Below, one piece after another: positions 21,501 to 31,618 of a stretch of 64,000 nt of DNA (positions are counted from its first letter, which is position 1; every line of letters starts with the position of its first letter). Location: the NCBI GenBank assembly GCA_903813345.2, contig CAIIXF020000001.1:32732866-32796865 (forward strand), given 5' to 3'. The stretch comes from Owenia fusiformis. Its lineage: Eukaryota; Annelida; Polychaeta; Sabellida; Oweniidae. Both the position numbers and the translations under genes were made by a program. The notes beneath the pieces are model-generated. The model did not search any database, had not been told where the DNA came from, and saw only the letters and a program-made list of their open reading frames with translations.

Positions 21501-22421
21501 AAAATAGTGGATTTTTATGGTTGCAATGGGATAGTTTGTATTTGTGTTTGAAAGAGGAAGGTAGCTGATGCTTTTGAGTTCTTTGCTTAGATTGTTCCAT
21601 TTATTTAAAATATAGGGTAAGAATGAGGAGGAGGTCATTTTTAATCGGCAGTGGGGTAACCTAAAATCATGGATGTTTCTGAGTAAATATCTTTGTTGGG
21701 GGTTTTGGATGAATGGTTGAATCAGGTCACTTAGGTATTGGGGTGCATTTTTATTAGAAATTATATAAAACAGGGCATGCATTTCTCTTCTTTTCTTTAA
21801 TGTATCCCAGCCGAGCTCTTTCAAAATATTATTGTAGTTAGTGTGTCTATGAGCTCTGGTACATATAATTGCTGCATCCCTCTGAACTTTTTCTAAGATT
21901 TTGCTTTGGTTGTCAGTACAGTTATTGTATATGACATCACAATATTCTAAGACAGATCTTACCATCGAAAAGTAGAGTTTCCAAGTGTTTTTTTTATCAA
22001 GATTGTATCTAAAAGCTGATCTTTTGATTAGGGATAGGCGCCGATTTGCTTTTGAGGCAAGTTTATTTATATGAGAGTTCCAGTTCATTGTGACAATCTC
22101 TTCGACATTCCTCAAAATGGTATTGTTTAAAGTTAAATCAGGGTAAAGAAATTTGTTCTTTTTCAGAGTTATGGTCAAAAGTTTTGTCTTATTTGCGTTA
22201 AAAGTAACTTTCCATGTTTTGGACCATGCTTCCAGGCGTGCCAAATCACGTTGTATCTTATTTGTACTGATTAATGGGTCTGATACAATCTCCATTAGAG
22301 ATGTATCATCTGCAAATAAGTTAATATCTGTTTCCATTGATGCTACTATATCATTTATAAAAAAAAGAAATAATAAAAGGCTTAATATAGACCCTTGAGG
22401 AACACCAGCTTCAAACGCCAA
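21495..22421 (-). pseudogene. LINE ORF2 part 2: RT palm and thumb
   Basis: Motifs AGVPQGSILS (with the usual GPLLFLIFIND region altered to LLLFLFFINDI) and LFADDTSL, the catalytic ADD box. NANKTKLL and a thumb-like region with SVLEYCDVIYNN and LGWDTLKKRREMHALFYI follow. It is joined to part 1 by a frameshift near 22410 and leaves frame again near 21500 (reading 'KIHYFP' then stop). Same gene as 22586-23989. Confidence 0.85.
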
Positions 22422-22585
22422 TCTGATTCGATTCCATCAATAAATACCCGTTGTTTTCTATTTGAAAGGTAACTATCTATCCATTTCAAGAGTTGGCCAG
22501 AAATCCCATGCATTTGTAATTTGGAAATAAGACTACGGTGCCAAACTTTATCGAATGCCTTGGAGATATCTAGGAAGACAAGAAT

Positions 22586-23989
22586 TTATTTTTGATCATC
22601 TAAACCATTATAGATTTTGTTCCCTAAGTTCACTAACTGATTCACAGCTGAGTCAAGTGGTTTGAAACCAGAGCTTTTAAGAGTCGGTATGTTGTTTATT
22701 AAACAAAATCTATAAATAACATTAAAAACAAGACGCTCAAGAACTTTGGAAATGCAAGAAAGTAATGAAATTGGCCTGTAATTTCCCTTGATTTGTCTAT
22801 CATCTTTCATCGGCGAAACATTTGCTTCTTTCAAGGTTGAAGGAAATATTCCAGTTAAAAGAGAATGGTTGAAAATACCGCATAAGGATGGTGCAAGTCC
22901 TAATGCACATTCTTTTAAAAGTTTATTTGAGACATTATCTGGACCATTTGATTTAGATATATTGAGAGAAGAAAGGACTTTAAATACTTCATGCTCTTCA
23001 AATTGAATTAGATCAAGTCTTGCATTAGTAATATATGTCAAGTTTGGAAGAGGCGGATCATTTTGATTAAGTGGTAAGATAGCTTGGTCGGCGAAGTAGT
23101 TATTCAAAACGTTTGCCTTGGCTTTAATGTCAGTAATTATAACATCATCATTTTCAATGAGAGGAGGTATACCTCTTGAAATTTTTGAGCCGTATAAATT
23201 TTTCAAAATAGTAAAGTATAATTTAGGTGAGGTTTGATTGTCGGATAATTTTGTTTTGAGTGAATTAGTATGGTCATTTTTTGCTTGGATGATTGCATAT
23301 TTAACTTCGGCTCGTTTTCTACAAAATTTCTCATGATCATTTAAATTGTTAGATATTTTGAATTTATGATGAAGAGAATTCCTCTGTTTAATGAGACTTT
23401 TTATTTGTTTAGTCATCCAAGGTTTGTCTCTGTTTGAAACTGTAATGATATTTCTGTGTACATACAAATTCACACAGGACCAAAATAGCAAGTACCAATC
23501 TCGAAGAATGTCATCTATGTTAATGTTGTGAAAATAAATTACCTCCCATGGTAAGGGGAGAAGATGGTCGCCTAAAAGCACAAAGTTTGTGTTTTTGTAG
23601 TCAAATATTGTTCGTTTATATGTAAGTTTTGCTTCACGCTTGAAATTGAGTGTGCCAAAAATGAAACAGTGGTCAAGATTTGCAAGTGGTTCACCTACCC
23701 CTGAATTCAAAATATAAGCTGGGGAATCTGTTATTATAAGATCAAGAATAGAGTTACCTCGAGTCTGTGTTTGGATCATTTGATAAAGATTGAAATGAGA
23801 AAGTAAATCAACAAGTTTGTTGCTTAATTCGCTTTGATTATGTTGGGAGTCCCATGAAGTGCAAGAGTCATTAAAATCACCTAGTAAGACAAGAGAATCT
23901 GGTTTCAGATTCACTACTTCATTCAGATTTTCAGATAAAAGATCAATAAAATGGTCAGCCTCAGTTTGGTTCATTCCTGGAAGGCGATA
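22586..23989 (-). pseudogene. LINE ORF2 part 1: endonuclease end and RT start
   Basis: About 465 codons. Endonuclease motifs: LVLLGDFND, then LDLIITD, then ANLDHCFIFG. A linker with basic, coiled character follows (KPWMTKQIKSLIKQRNSLHH). The reverse transcriptase then begins with SKSNGPDNVSNKLLKE and NYRPISLLSCISKVLERLV. Reading ends at a TAA after GLDDQK. The same frame continues beyond it with ILVFLDISKAFDKVWHR, so this is a single nonsense mutation rather than the true end. The start is the truncation point of the insertion, not an initiation codon. Confidence 0.85.
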
Positions 23990-24006
23990 GCAAGTAAACT
24001 TGATTT

Positions 24007-24351
24007 GTGGGTATTCCAGTGGGTTGATGGGTCTTTGGCTCTGAATTCACTTCATTGGCGTACCTAATTTCAACATTTTCATTGTCATCGTTACATGTTA
24101 TCGACCTGTTTTTCAAATAAAAGTATTAGGGATAAAACCATAGTTTTTTCATCTGTAATGGCATTTTCCAGTTGATGGGTTTATATATAGTATTTTCAAT
24201 TCTTCATGAGGCGGGTGTCTTGTAATGGCGTGGCTAATCACTTTACTGAGTGAGGAATGTTTATTCAAACAATGGATACAAAGAAATCTGGCCAGTTGTC
24301 CATCAGTAAATAAATCATCATGATTAAAGTATAATTTAATATAGCATCCAT
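24007..24351 (-). pseudogene. C2H2 zinc-finger exon of CACTGTG element, copy 2
   Basis: Read on the minus strand from the ATG at 24351-24349, it gives the same order as copy 1: MDA start, MDNWP word, the finger region with ISHAITRH, and INPSTGK/CHYR. 'NENVEIRYANEVNSEPKTHQ'-type coding follows in shifted frames, ending beside the LINE insertion. Several frameshifts and an in-frame stop within the finger (Cys region reads CIHCLN) break it. A minus-strand TATA box lies at about 24394-24400. Confidence 0.5.
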
Positions 24352-24671
24352 TTGTTACCGTTCTGAATCCAAATGATACATAGTGGCATCCATTTTATAC
24401 ATATATGTTGACGTTTACGAAATGTTTTTCAAATATCTTCCCTATAACAGGAATATGGAAGCTGAAACTTTCACACATTGTCATACTATGTATATTGAAT
24501 ATGTATGCACGATTTCAAGTCACTATGTTAAGTAGAAACTCTGAGATCACTCACTTCGATTTGCTGTCATATTTTTGCAATGATCCCATTCCCTATAATG
24601 TACGCGAGTACCCACGATACATTGCATATAAATGACTGCATCCACATAGATCGACTAGCCACAGTGTTCCA

Positions 24672-25004
24672 ACCAACCTGTAAAGTGCCAAATTCACGTC
24701 TTGCCGCTCGTGTAAAATGAATGAGACCGTGAAATAAATAGTACATAGTTATGTAATACTGATCTCACTCACAATCTTTCGCGTACAGGTTCACAACAAG
24801 ACGACAAAAACGCCCGGCGCTATTGAATTTACACGTCAACAGGATTATAAAACAAGTCAGACGTGTCGAATGGAGCATAAAGTTACATGATTTGTTGAGC
24901 GCGCATCATGTTTCACGTACAGGTACAGGTTACTATTTGGTGCAATCTTAAGGTCTCTATTACATGTGCCTGACTGCATCCACATAGATCGATTTGCCAC
25001 AGTG
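24672..25004. mobile_element. right end of outer CACTGTG element
   Basis: From the inner element's target duplication to the outer end. Contains 'cgcgtacaggttcacaacaa', 'cacgtacaggtacaggtta' and 'aatcttaaggtctctatt' before the terminal repeat. The last phrase, in reverse, is found at 15168-15184. No ORF. Confidence 0.6.
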
Positions 25005-25120
25005 TACTAAGAATCAACCCTGAAAATTAGAAATTGATCTAACAAACGGTTCACCTGGAAATGCGTAGACAAGACTTTACAGACAAGATTTTAGGACAGA
25101 AAAATCCAAAATGGCCGACA
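25005..25120 (+). repeat. 162-bp satellite, continuation after insertion
   Basis: Starts 'tactaagaatcaaccctg' and runs through 'aacggttcacctgg', 'gcgtagacaagac' and 'aaaatccaaaatgg' as in 11874-13360. The repeat ends inside 'ccaaaatggccgac'. Confidence 0.85.
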
Positions 25121-25379
25121 ATAAAAAAGTGATGATGAGTTTTTGCTGATTTCTTCTTACAAAATTATCACATATAACTACTGTTAACAATAACATAGGC
25201 TATTACAACAAGGTACACCTGAAATTATTTATAAAGCTACTAAATAGTTAAAGTATGAAAACTGAAAAACACCATTCAATATGATACAAAGTATTATCGC
25301 GCGCTAACCTAATCAGATGTAGAATGAAGTGAGCTGAATAGAACAAGATATTAAAGTTTTAAAAGCAACTGTGAAGCCG
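25121..25379. other. noncoding, no gene seen
   Basis: AT-rich sequence between the satellite remnant and its 3' relative. Confidence 0.35.
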
Positions 25380-25615
25380 TTTTTCTTAAAGTTTGCAGAC
25401 AATGATTTTAGCATTTGACTTCAAAATGGCCGACAGGAAGTAGGTATCGAGTTAATTTTTTTTTTCATCCACATCATTTGTATGCACTCATAAGTTATCC
25501 CTGAAAATTTGAAGGTGATATCTGTAGCGGTTTTGGAGAAAACTGCCGGACGGACGGACCAACGGACGGACGGACGCCTGGTCGATCCCATAGGCTCACT
25601 GTGTGAGCCAAAAAT
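25380..25615 (+). repeat. satellite-related terminal module with GGAC repeats
   Basis: 'gcagacaatgattttagca', 'aaaatggccgacaggaag' and 'tccctgaaaatttgaaggtg' echo the satellite unit. They are followed by 'gttttggagaaaactgcc', (GGAC/GGAC)n and 'ggtcgatcccataggctcac'. This kind of tail is widespread in marine invertebrate dispersed repeats. Confidence 0.55.
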
Positions 25616-25664
25616 ACATGATATAATAGTTTGTTTCTCAAATGGCGGGAAATTCAAATATCCA

Positions 25665-25800
25665 ATACTTCCAGCGTTACATTACCGTTGTCTTTCTAGA
25701 TACCGTTGTCAAATATTGCCGTTGTCATTCCCAATTACAGCATATTTGACCCACATTTACCGTTGTAATTTATACAGTATCCGTTGTCCCTGTCATATAT
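25665..25800 (+). repeat. degenerate 'taccgttgtc' repeat
   Basis: '(t)accgttgt' or 'gccgttgtc' appears at about 25683, 25701, 25718, 25758 and 25780. Spacing is irregular. Confidence 0.45.
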
Positions 25801-25871
25801 TGATTGGTTGAATTAAAGCTTAAACATTTCGATAGTAGAATATTACAATGAGTATGAAGACATACATTATG

Positions 25872-26655
25872 GCAATGTCTATACTTTCTATACATTGTCT
25901 ATACTTTCTATACTTTCGATCTCCTTTTTCATACTATCTGCCTTCGACGTTTCTATACTTTCTATACTTTCGAACTGCTTTTTCATACCAACTGCCTTTG
26001 GAAAATCAGATGTCTATAGTTTCTATACTTTCGAAATGCCCTTTCATACTAACTGCCTTTGACAAAGCAGATGTCTATCTGCTATTTCCCAGAACTGTCT
26101 TCGACATATCAGATGTCTATACTTTCTATACTTTCGATCTGCTTTTTCCCATAACTGTCTTAGACAAATCAGATGTCTATAGTTTCTATACTTTCTATAC
26201 TTTCTATCTGCTATTTCCCAGAACTGTCTTCGACAAATCAGATATCTACAGTTTCAATACTTTCTATCTGCTTTTCACAAAACTGTCTTTGACAAATTAG
26301 ATGTCTATAGTTTCTATACTTTCTATCTGCTATTTCCCAGAACTGTATTCGACATATCAGATGCATTCGATCTGCTTTTTCCCAGAAATGTCTTAGACAA
26401 ATCAAATGTCTATAGTTTCTATACTTTCGATCTGCTTTTCCCCATAACTGTCTTCTACAAATCAGATGTCTATAGTTTCTCTAGTTTCTATACTTTCGAT
26501 CTGCTTTTCCCCATAACTGTCTTCGACAAATCAAATGTCTATAGTTTCTATACTTTCTATACTTTCGATCTGCTTTTCCCCATAACTGTCTTCGACAAAT
26601 CAGATGTCTATAGTTTCTATACTTTCTATCTGCTTTTCCCCATAACTGTCTGTTT
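25872..26655 (+). repeat. minisatellite 'tctatactttc', plus-strand part
   Basis: Short units 'tctatacttt' nested in longer units of about 70-80 bases: 'tctatactttcgatctgctttt', 'cccataactgtctt', 'gacaaatcagatg', each cut as quoted. About ten long units. The plus-strand ORF 25848-26300 and the minus-strand one at 26481-26768 are translations of this repeat. Confidence 0.85.
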
Positions 26656-26724
26656 TTTGCAATACATTGAGGCAATTCACCAAAATCGAAAGTGACCAAG
26701 AAACTTATGACGTCACATATTTTT

Positions 26725-26960
26725 TTACGATGTATAGAAAGTATCGAAAGTATAGAAAGTATAGACATAGGGATTTCACCAAAATGTAAAGTATAGAAAG
26801 TATCGAAAGTATAGACATAGGGAATTCACCAAAATCAAAAGTATATACAGTATAGAAAGTATAGACATGTATAGACTTTAGAGAGTCCAATCGTCTAAGA
26901 CTGAAAAAAGTATCATTAAAAAAAGCAGTTCGAAAGTATAGAAAGTATAGAATATGCCAT
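26725..26960 (-). repeat. minisatellite 'aaagtatagaaagtat', inverted part
   Basis: The same 'tctatactttc' unit appears as its reverse complement ('gaaagtatagaaagtataga'), with 'catagggaattcaccaaaa' between clusters. It begins after a switch zone at 26656-26724 that also contains 'attcaccaaaatcgaaagt'. Confidence 0.8.
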
Positions 26961-27427
26961 AATTTTGGATATACATGTTATTGATTGTTGTACCAAAGGA
27001 ATTTATTCTAGATGCCCTGAGGAAGGTGTAAATTCAACACTACGCCAAAAAATGAAACAATTGTCAAATCCTCTATATCAAAACGCCTAATTTATAAAAT
27101 GTCATTTTATGGCAATACCTTTCTAATGCACTTAGAATATTCGAATGTTTTTCATCATATAAAATCACCATGGAAAGCCGATCTTTTAAATCTCGACACA
27201 ACTCATTTTCACTTTTCTAATGTTAATGTTATTTTTCTCGAATGATAAAGATGACTTTCCAGATAACAATGAGAGATTTTTAACCATTTCTTAATAGTTG
27301 AATTTAGGTCTTATTATTGTCTGATTCCATTGTGTATCGTGCAATACGACAATACAGACTAAAGAAACTACTATGATAAATCTATTTAAAGAAGAAACCT
27401 ATCCGTGCGAAGGTATTCATCGAGTAG
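26961..27427. other. noncoding, no gene seen
   Basis: AT-rich sequence up to the target duplication of the next TIR element. Confidence 0.35.
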
Positions 27428-28792
27428 TTAGTCCATGGTATGACTTCCGAATATGGAGGATCCGTAGCACACTCTAGCGCAGCAACATTTGAAGCAATAT
27501 TTATGAAGGTGTACATGTCTTGATTCTTTTAAAATACCATTTGCTGAAAAAACTTCCGGCTTTCGGGTCGAAAAATGTCTTTCATCACAAGGGGTCAAAA
27601 AACGTAAATATTTTGATCCGAACTTTTATACATTTTATAAGACATAGAACGTTATTCTAAGCATACGAACAAAAATAAATTATCATAATCTAAAAATATT
27701 CTATTTACTTACCGTAGATGTCGGTATTTATTTAGTGTAATATGCAAGTGTGTTTTTCAGATTTTGTTTGATTTTTCAAATATGAGCCAAGCCGATTCAA
27801 CAAAATTATGTGGAATATTTAGGTAATTTATGATTGGGAACATATTAATTTTTATAACCATTTAAAACATTTTATTACCAGAATTTTTCCACATAATCGC
27901 AAGGGGTCTAACAACAAATTATTGTTCATGTTTTACAAAACATAATATAATAACAAATAGGTAAGATTTATATCTAATTAAATGTTACAGAGGTATTGGC
28001 ATGGAATGTTCATATATTCCAAGGGTATGTCTAATAATCAATTAGAGTCATATGCAATCGAACGCCCCGAAATTCTTCCTCGACGTTACTTGTGGCTATC
28101 GTTTTCTGATGGCTGTTTGGTTTTTGACCTTACCGCTGGATACAATCAAATTTTAGGAAGATAATGGATTTTTCTCAATTATTCATGAATTCAATCAAGT
28201 CTTGATGGTTGTTTTATAAGCAACTGAGCTATATCTAACTACGGGAAATATAATTTTAGCTGTAGTCCCAATTAGTCAAGGAAGAGCAATAGGCCCGCCT
28301 TTATTGATAATTTTCACCGCTGAATAAAAGTTCATATCTCAAAACGTATTGAGACCCCTTTTGTGAAAAACTAGCATAATTTAAACATTTGTCATTCCAA
28401 TATAAATGTGATTCATTTGTAGCATTTATCTTATTAATACCTGAGAAACAATACAAAACGTCGATACACTGAAAACATATTTTTGGATATTGATGAGAAA
28501 AAAACATCAAACTCATAGCTTAGAAACCTAAATCATATATTTGAAATCATTTTTTATTATTTTCTGTTGCATTGTGTACTCCAAATTGTGAAAAATTGGG
28601 ATTTTATTTTTTGGTGATTTTTTGACCTCTGTTAATGGCAGGCATAATTCAGCCTAAAAGTATTGAACGGTTATAATAAAAATTATTAGGGGACATATGT
28701 AGGTATGTTAATGTAAGGTCAAATATCGCTGCGCTATAGTGTGCTACCAACTTCTTTATTAGACGTCCTAGAGATTTCATACCATGGACTAA
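27428..28792. mobile_element. 1.4-kb TIR element (TTAGTCCATGGTATGA ends)
   Basis: The left end TTAGTCCATGGTATGA (27428) and its complement ending at 28792 are perfect over 16 bases. Homology continues imperfectly inward through 'gtagcacactctagcgcagc' against 'gtagcacactatagcgcagc', about 70-90 bases in all. GTAG stands immediately outside both ends (27424-27427, 28793-28796), giving a 4-base target duplication, or 5 if an A is included. The ORF at 27982-28164 has no recognised domain. Superfamily unknown. Confidence 0.65.
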
Positions 28793-28796
28793 GTAG

Positions 28797-29397
28797 TAAT
28801 AAACTGTTTTTATCTTTTTCGTAAAGAGAACGCGATTCACGAATATTTGGCGAAATAGTACCTTACTTTTAAAATGCATAAGATAGTCAATAGTGGTTCG
28901 ATTTTAATGAAATCTGTTCAATAATTATTTACCAAAAAGAGCGATAATGATTACTTTTCTACAGTATTAGAAACAAGGTACATAACTTTCAATATTTTTA
29001 AACTAATTCAATATTTCATGAATTAAATTTTTCAAAAAGTGTCATTTATCTGCGGCCCAGGTTAGAAAATAACAGAGGCTCAAAACCTTGCAAAAGAGTA
29101 ATATTGAAAAATCGATCAAATCATATGGTATCAAAAAACATTTCTTTAGGCTAGTGTGCTCGAGATTACTTTTACAATTTATCAACAATGAGAAAATATG
29201 ACTAAAGAACATAAGAAAATTAATAAGCATTTTTTATTCTCACTTTTCAACACTATGCACTTGCGTCTTGGCGTTTTGTTCCAACGCCACTGTAAAATAC
29301 AGTTCATGAAATCGAATTGAATCGACAGATATGTCCGCCATTTGTGACAAAGGTTGTCAGGGTAATCAGGTGTGATATTTGAATTGAATTGAATTGT
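28797..29397. other. noncoding, possibly downstream of PAN gene
   Basis: No supported ORF. If the PAN exon at 29398 is terminal, this stretch holds its 3' UTR on the minus strand. Confidence 0.3.
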
Positions 29398-29665
29398 TTA
29401 GAATGTTGTGTCATAATAGTCATGTTTTGAAGATGTGTGGAAATCTGATGAGAACTCAAGTCTGTTTTTATCATTCAATTCACATTGCCTCTCATACTTC
29501 TGTGTATTATCTATGTTGAAGGAACGACATGCAGTGTCTTGGTGACAGACAATGGCACAGTGGGCCAACCCATGTGCCGTCAATGTATGGTATGTATGAG
29601 ACACCAGCTTTTTTTCTCTGTGGGCTTTGAACAATGTTCCTGAAAAGAGAAGCACATTCTGAGAA
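29398..29665 (-). CDS. PAN/Apple-domain protein, exon (3' end of gene)
   Basis: The minus-strand reading LFKAHREKKLVSHTYHTLTA, HGLAHCAIVCHQDTACRSFN, then RQCELNDKNRLEF, stops at TAA 29398-29400. The spacing of C-x3-C...C.SFN...CELN is that of a PAN/Apple domain, a disulphide-bonded module of secreted or cell-surface proteins that binds protein or carbohydrate. A pyrimidine-rich acceptor (ttttttctcag) lies just upstream on the minus strand near 29667. A second AG (cttttcag) lies 15 bases inside, so the exact exon start is uncertain. Signal peptide and other domains must be in exons at higher coordinates, not identified here. This looks like a real host exon, with intact frame and conserved cysteines. 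Confidence 0.55.
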
Positions 29666-29669
29666 AAAA

Positions 29670-29910
29670 TTTGGAGTGGATGTAAATAATAAAATGAAAA
29701 ATATGCACATTTTTATTCATTTTCTATTTTCTACTTCATTGTGGTAGCATATATTTGTATTCTAAAAACAGCTTAGTCAACATTATTGTTTCAATAAGTC
29801 TGGAATTGAACAAGCTTTATACGTAGTATGATATATAGCACATGGGGGGCGGTCATTATGAAACACTCTGTCCCTGTATAACCTCTTTTTAAGGTGTAGA
29901 ATAACACATA
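29670..29910. other. probable intron of the PAN gene
   Basis: AT-rich noncoding sequence on the 5' side of the acceptor at about 29667. It ends at the TA target site of the next transposon. No further exon recognised. Confidence 0.3.
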
Positions 29911-31133
29911 CAGGGTGTCCCGAAAGTTTGCCCCCCCCCCCCCCCCCTATGCAGACATAAAGTTCAATTTTACACCACATTACTAGTCAATGTGTCCCCC
30001 CCCCCCCCTTGGTCATGTTAACATCATCAATTATTTTCAGATATGACCTTAAAAGCCCTTCAAATAGGGGTGTGGAATTTTATAACCCTCTTAAAACCAG
30101 TTAAGGGACTTTAGAAGAGTTTCCTTAGAGTTTCTACCCTCATCGTTCTCTTTTTCCAACTCAATATCCCTCTGACCCGAAAAGAATTCCTGCTGTTAAG
30201 ATGGCCCGGGATGACACATTGACTAGTGATTTGGTGTAAAATTGAACTTAATTTTGACCAAACACTAAATTTTGAAATGCCTGTAATTTTGTCACATTTG
30301 AGAGTTGAACCATGATACTTGGCGAATCAATTGCTGGAATTACACATGGCGTTTTACAAAAGCGTCTTCGGTTTTAACCAGGTTTAAGAATTAGGTGTAA
30401 TCACGATTGCGGTTTTACAAAAGCGCTTTTCTAAAACTCCAAGAACCCTTGTCACTAGTAAACGGCATAAGTCGTTAGGCGTTTTAAGTGTGCAGTGTAA
30501 TACCGATCGGTTTTTGTAAGAAGCCTTACCCGGGTTTTAACTAGTTTTTAACACTTGCCCCGAACGAAATATTTGATACATTTGATACATGATGAGCCAT
30601 CCTGTCACGCTGCTATCTGGCTATATCTACATTGAAAAATGGATGATGGTCGCCAGGTCACATCGAAATCAAGTGTTATCTTCAGAGAATATGTACATAT
30701 TTTTCTTTTACCTTTTTATTATGTTTTCTCATAATTAATAACAGATAAATAAAAAGTATGCAATGTCATGTATTTCTAATCAAATTATGGAAGATTAGTT
30801 TTGTCTTAGATGCAAAAAGGATACATTTACAGGAGATGTACACTTACATGTATGCTGGATATTATCAATAACTACATCGTTAAAAGTGCACGAAAGGCGT
30901 TTTAGAAAAAACAGGTGTAATTCCAAAATATAAATCTTAAGACGCTTTAGAAATGTTGGTGTAATCAGAATGGCGATTTTGTAAAGCGCCTTCCACTAAA
31001 ACGTTTTAGCGGATTTTGTGGTGTAATTCCAGCAAATGAAACCTTGGATAAGCTTCAAAATGATGTATAGCATATACTATGACGACACTAGCATGTGTCT
31101 GCCTAGGGGGGGCCATACTTTCGGGACACCCTG
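29911..31133. mobile_element. mariner-like nonautonomous element (CAGGGTGTCCCGAAAGT)
   Basis: Ends CAGGGTGTCCCGAAAGT at 29911 and its complement up to 31133, flanked by TA on both sides (29909-29910, 31134-31135). The TA duplication and CAGGGTGTCCC start are typical of Tc1/mariner ends. Just inside the left end is a run of 17 C (29931-29947), and another of 13 C at 29996-30008. 29955-29996 is complementary to about 30214-30260, giving an internal hairpin. No transposase. A second TIR element is nested at 30331-31035. Confidence 0.7.
30331..31035. mobile_element. nested 0.7-kb TIR element (TTGCTGGAATTACAC)
   Basis: TTGCTGGAATTACAC (30331-30345) and its exact complement (31021-31035). Subterminal words 'gcgttttacaaaagcg', 'ggtgtaatcac', 'ggcgttttag' recur in both orientations, as is common for nonautonomous DNA elements. 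Flanks CAATTG/CAAATG could be a 6-base duplication with one change if the first three bases are excluded from the TIR. Superfamily unknown. Confidence 0.55.
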
Positions 31134-31135
31134 TA

Positions 31136-31438
31136 CATCCCTTCTATTCAGTACCTACAAAAGCCATAATCACGGGATGCCATCTATGGAATTTATTTTG
31201 TATCAAAATTGAACAATACACAATCCATGTGAAAATTCGAACCATATGATGCGACACTCGAACTATATGATTTGAAACTCGCATCATAATAATCTTATAT
31301 AACAATAGTTAATTTTCTCATATAACTTAATTTCATTCACACACGCGCACTGGCTCTATCAAGTGTCACACATAGAGTTACACCAAGCAGGGCGTTACCA
31401 TACCCGGTAATTAATAGCCTCATATCAAGAATATCACG
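31136..31438. other. noncoding, no gene seen
   Basis: No ORF or repeat supported. Confidence 0.3.
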
Positions 31439-31439
31439 T

Positions 31440-31533
31440 CATTTTACCACGTGCTTTTTTGATTGTTTATGTGAATAATTACATGACGTCACATCTCGAT
31501 TATCCAATCACGTCAATGGTATATTAGTCAATT
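31440..31533 (+). promoter_or_regulatory. CRE and CCAAT block, inverted copy at 40826
   Basis: Holds CACGTG (near 31449), the palindromic CRE TGACGTCA (near 31484) and CCAATCA with a further ACGTC (near 31505). It lies about 90-180 bases upstream of a candidate first exon. The same 90-odd bases are found inverted at 40826-40911, so the block is a repeat as well as a possible promoter. Confidence 0.4.
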
Positions 31534-31618
31534 TCCCCGGGAATTCGACTTTAATACGCTTTTCGTCTGGTGTACCAAGATTGGGCGCAATATTTGAACA
31601 TTTTAGAATTATAGGGCT

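Larger units (their letters stand above)
18834..23995 (-). mobile_element. 5'-truncated LINE (Jockey/CR1/L2-like)
   Basis: A non-LTR retrotransposon on the minus strand, flanked by the 11-bp target duplication AAACTTGATTT (18823-18833 and 23996-24006). The copy begins inside the endonuclease domain at 23995 and ends with AATAAAATGATTATAA at 18834. Its coding sequence holds the distal endonuclease, the reverse transcriptase and a C-terminal C-x-C-x8-H-x4-C motif, with no RNase H seen. Its C-terminal part is split by a 2.2-kb TIR element (19066-21292). Stops and frameshifts show it is dead. Confidence 0.85.
17614..24666 (-). mobile_element. CACTGTG TIR transposon, copy 2, TSD TTCCA
   Basis: Left end CACTGTGG at 17614, right end CCACAGTG ending at 24666. 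Target duplication TTCCA stands at 17609-17613 and 24667-24671. Relative to copies 1 and 3 it is reversed: 17614-18833 is the noncoding arm and 24007-24666 the arm carrying TATA box and zinc-finger exon. The two ends share about 33 terminal bases and then differ ('caggcacatgtaat' against 'catttatatgcaatg'). A LINE is inserted between 18833 and 23996. Confidence 0.8.
13361..25004. mobile_element. composite TIR transposon, CACTGTG ends, 5-bp TSD
   Basis: The left end CACTGTGGCTAGTCGATCTA starts at 13361. The right end is its near-complement, finishing CCACAGTG at 25004. Flanking satellite shows target duplication TACTA (13356-13360 and 25005-25009), and the satellite phrase 'cata-cta-agaatca' reads through when the insert is removed. 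The heptamer fits the CAC(A/T)(A/G)TG pattern of Transib ends, and 5-bp duplications are typical of Transib and RAG-like transposons. The first 33 bases are shared by all ends in the window, but beyond that the left and right ends belong to different subtypes, so the outer element is a hybrid. It encloses three further nested insertions and no visible intact transposase. Confidence 0.8.

Noticed and set aside
25848-26300. 150-residue Tyr/Phe/Ser ORF
   Set aside because: Translation of the 'tctatactttc' minisatellite.
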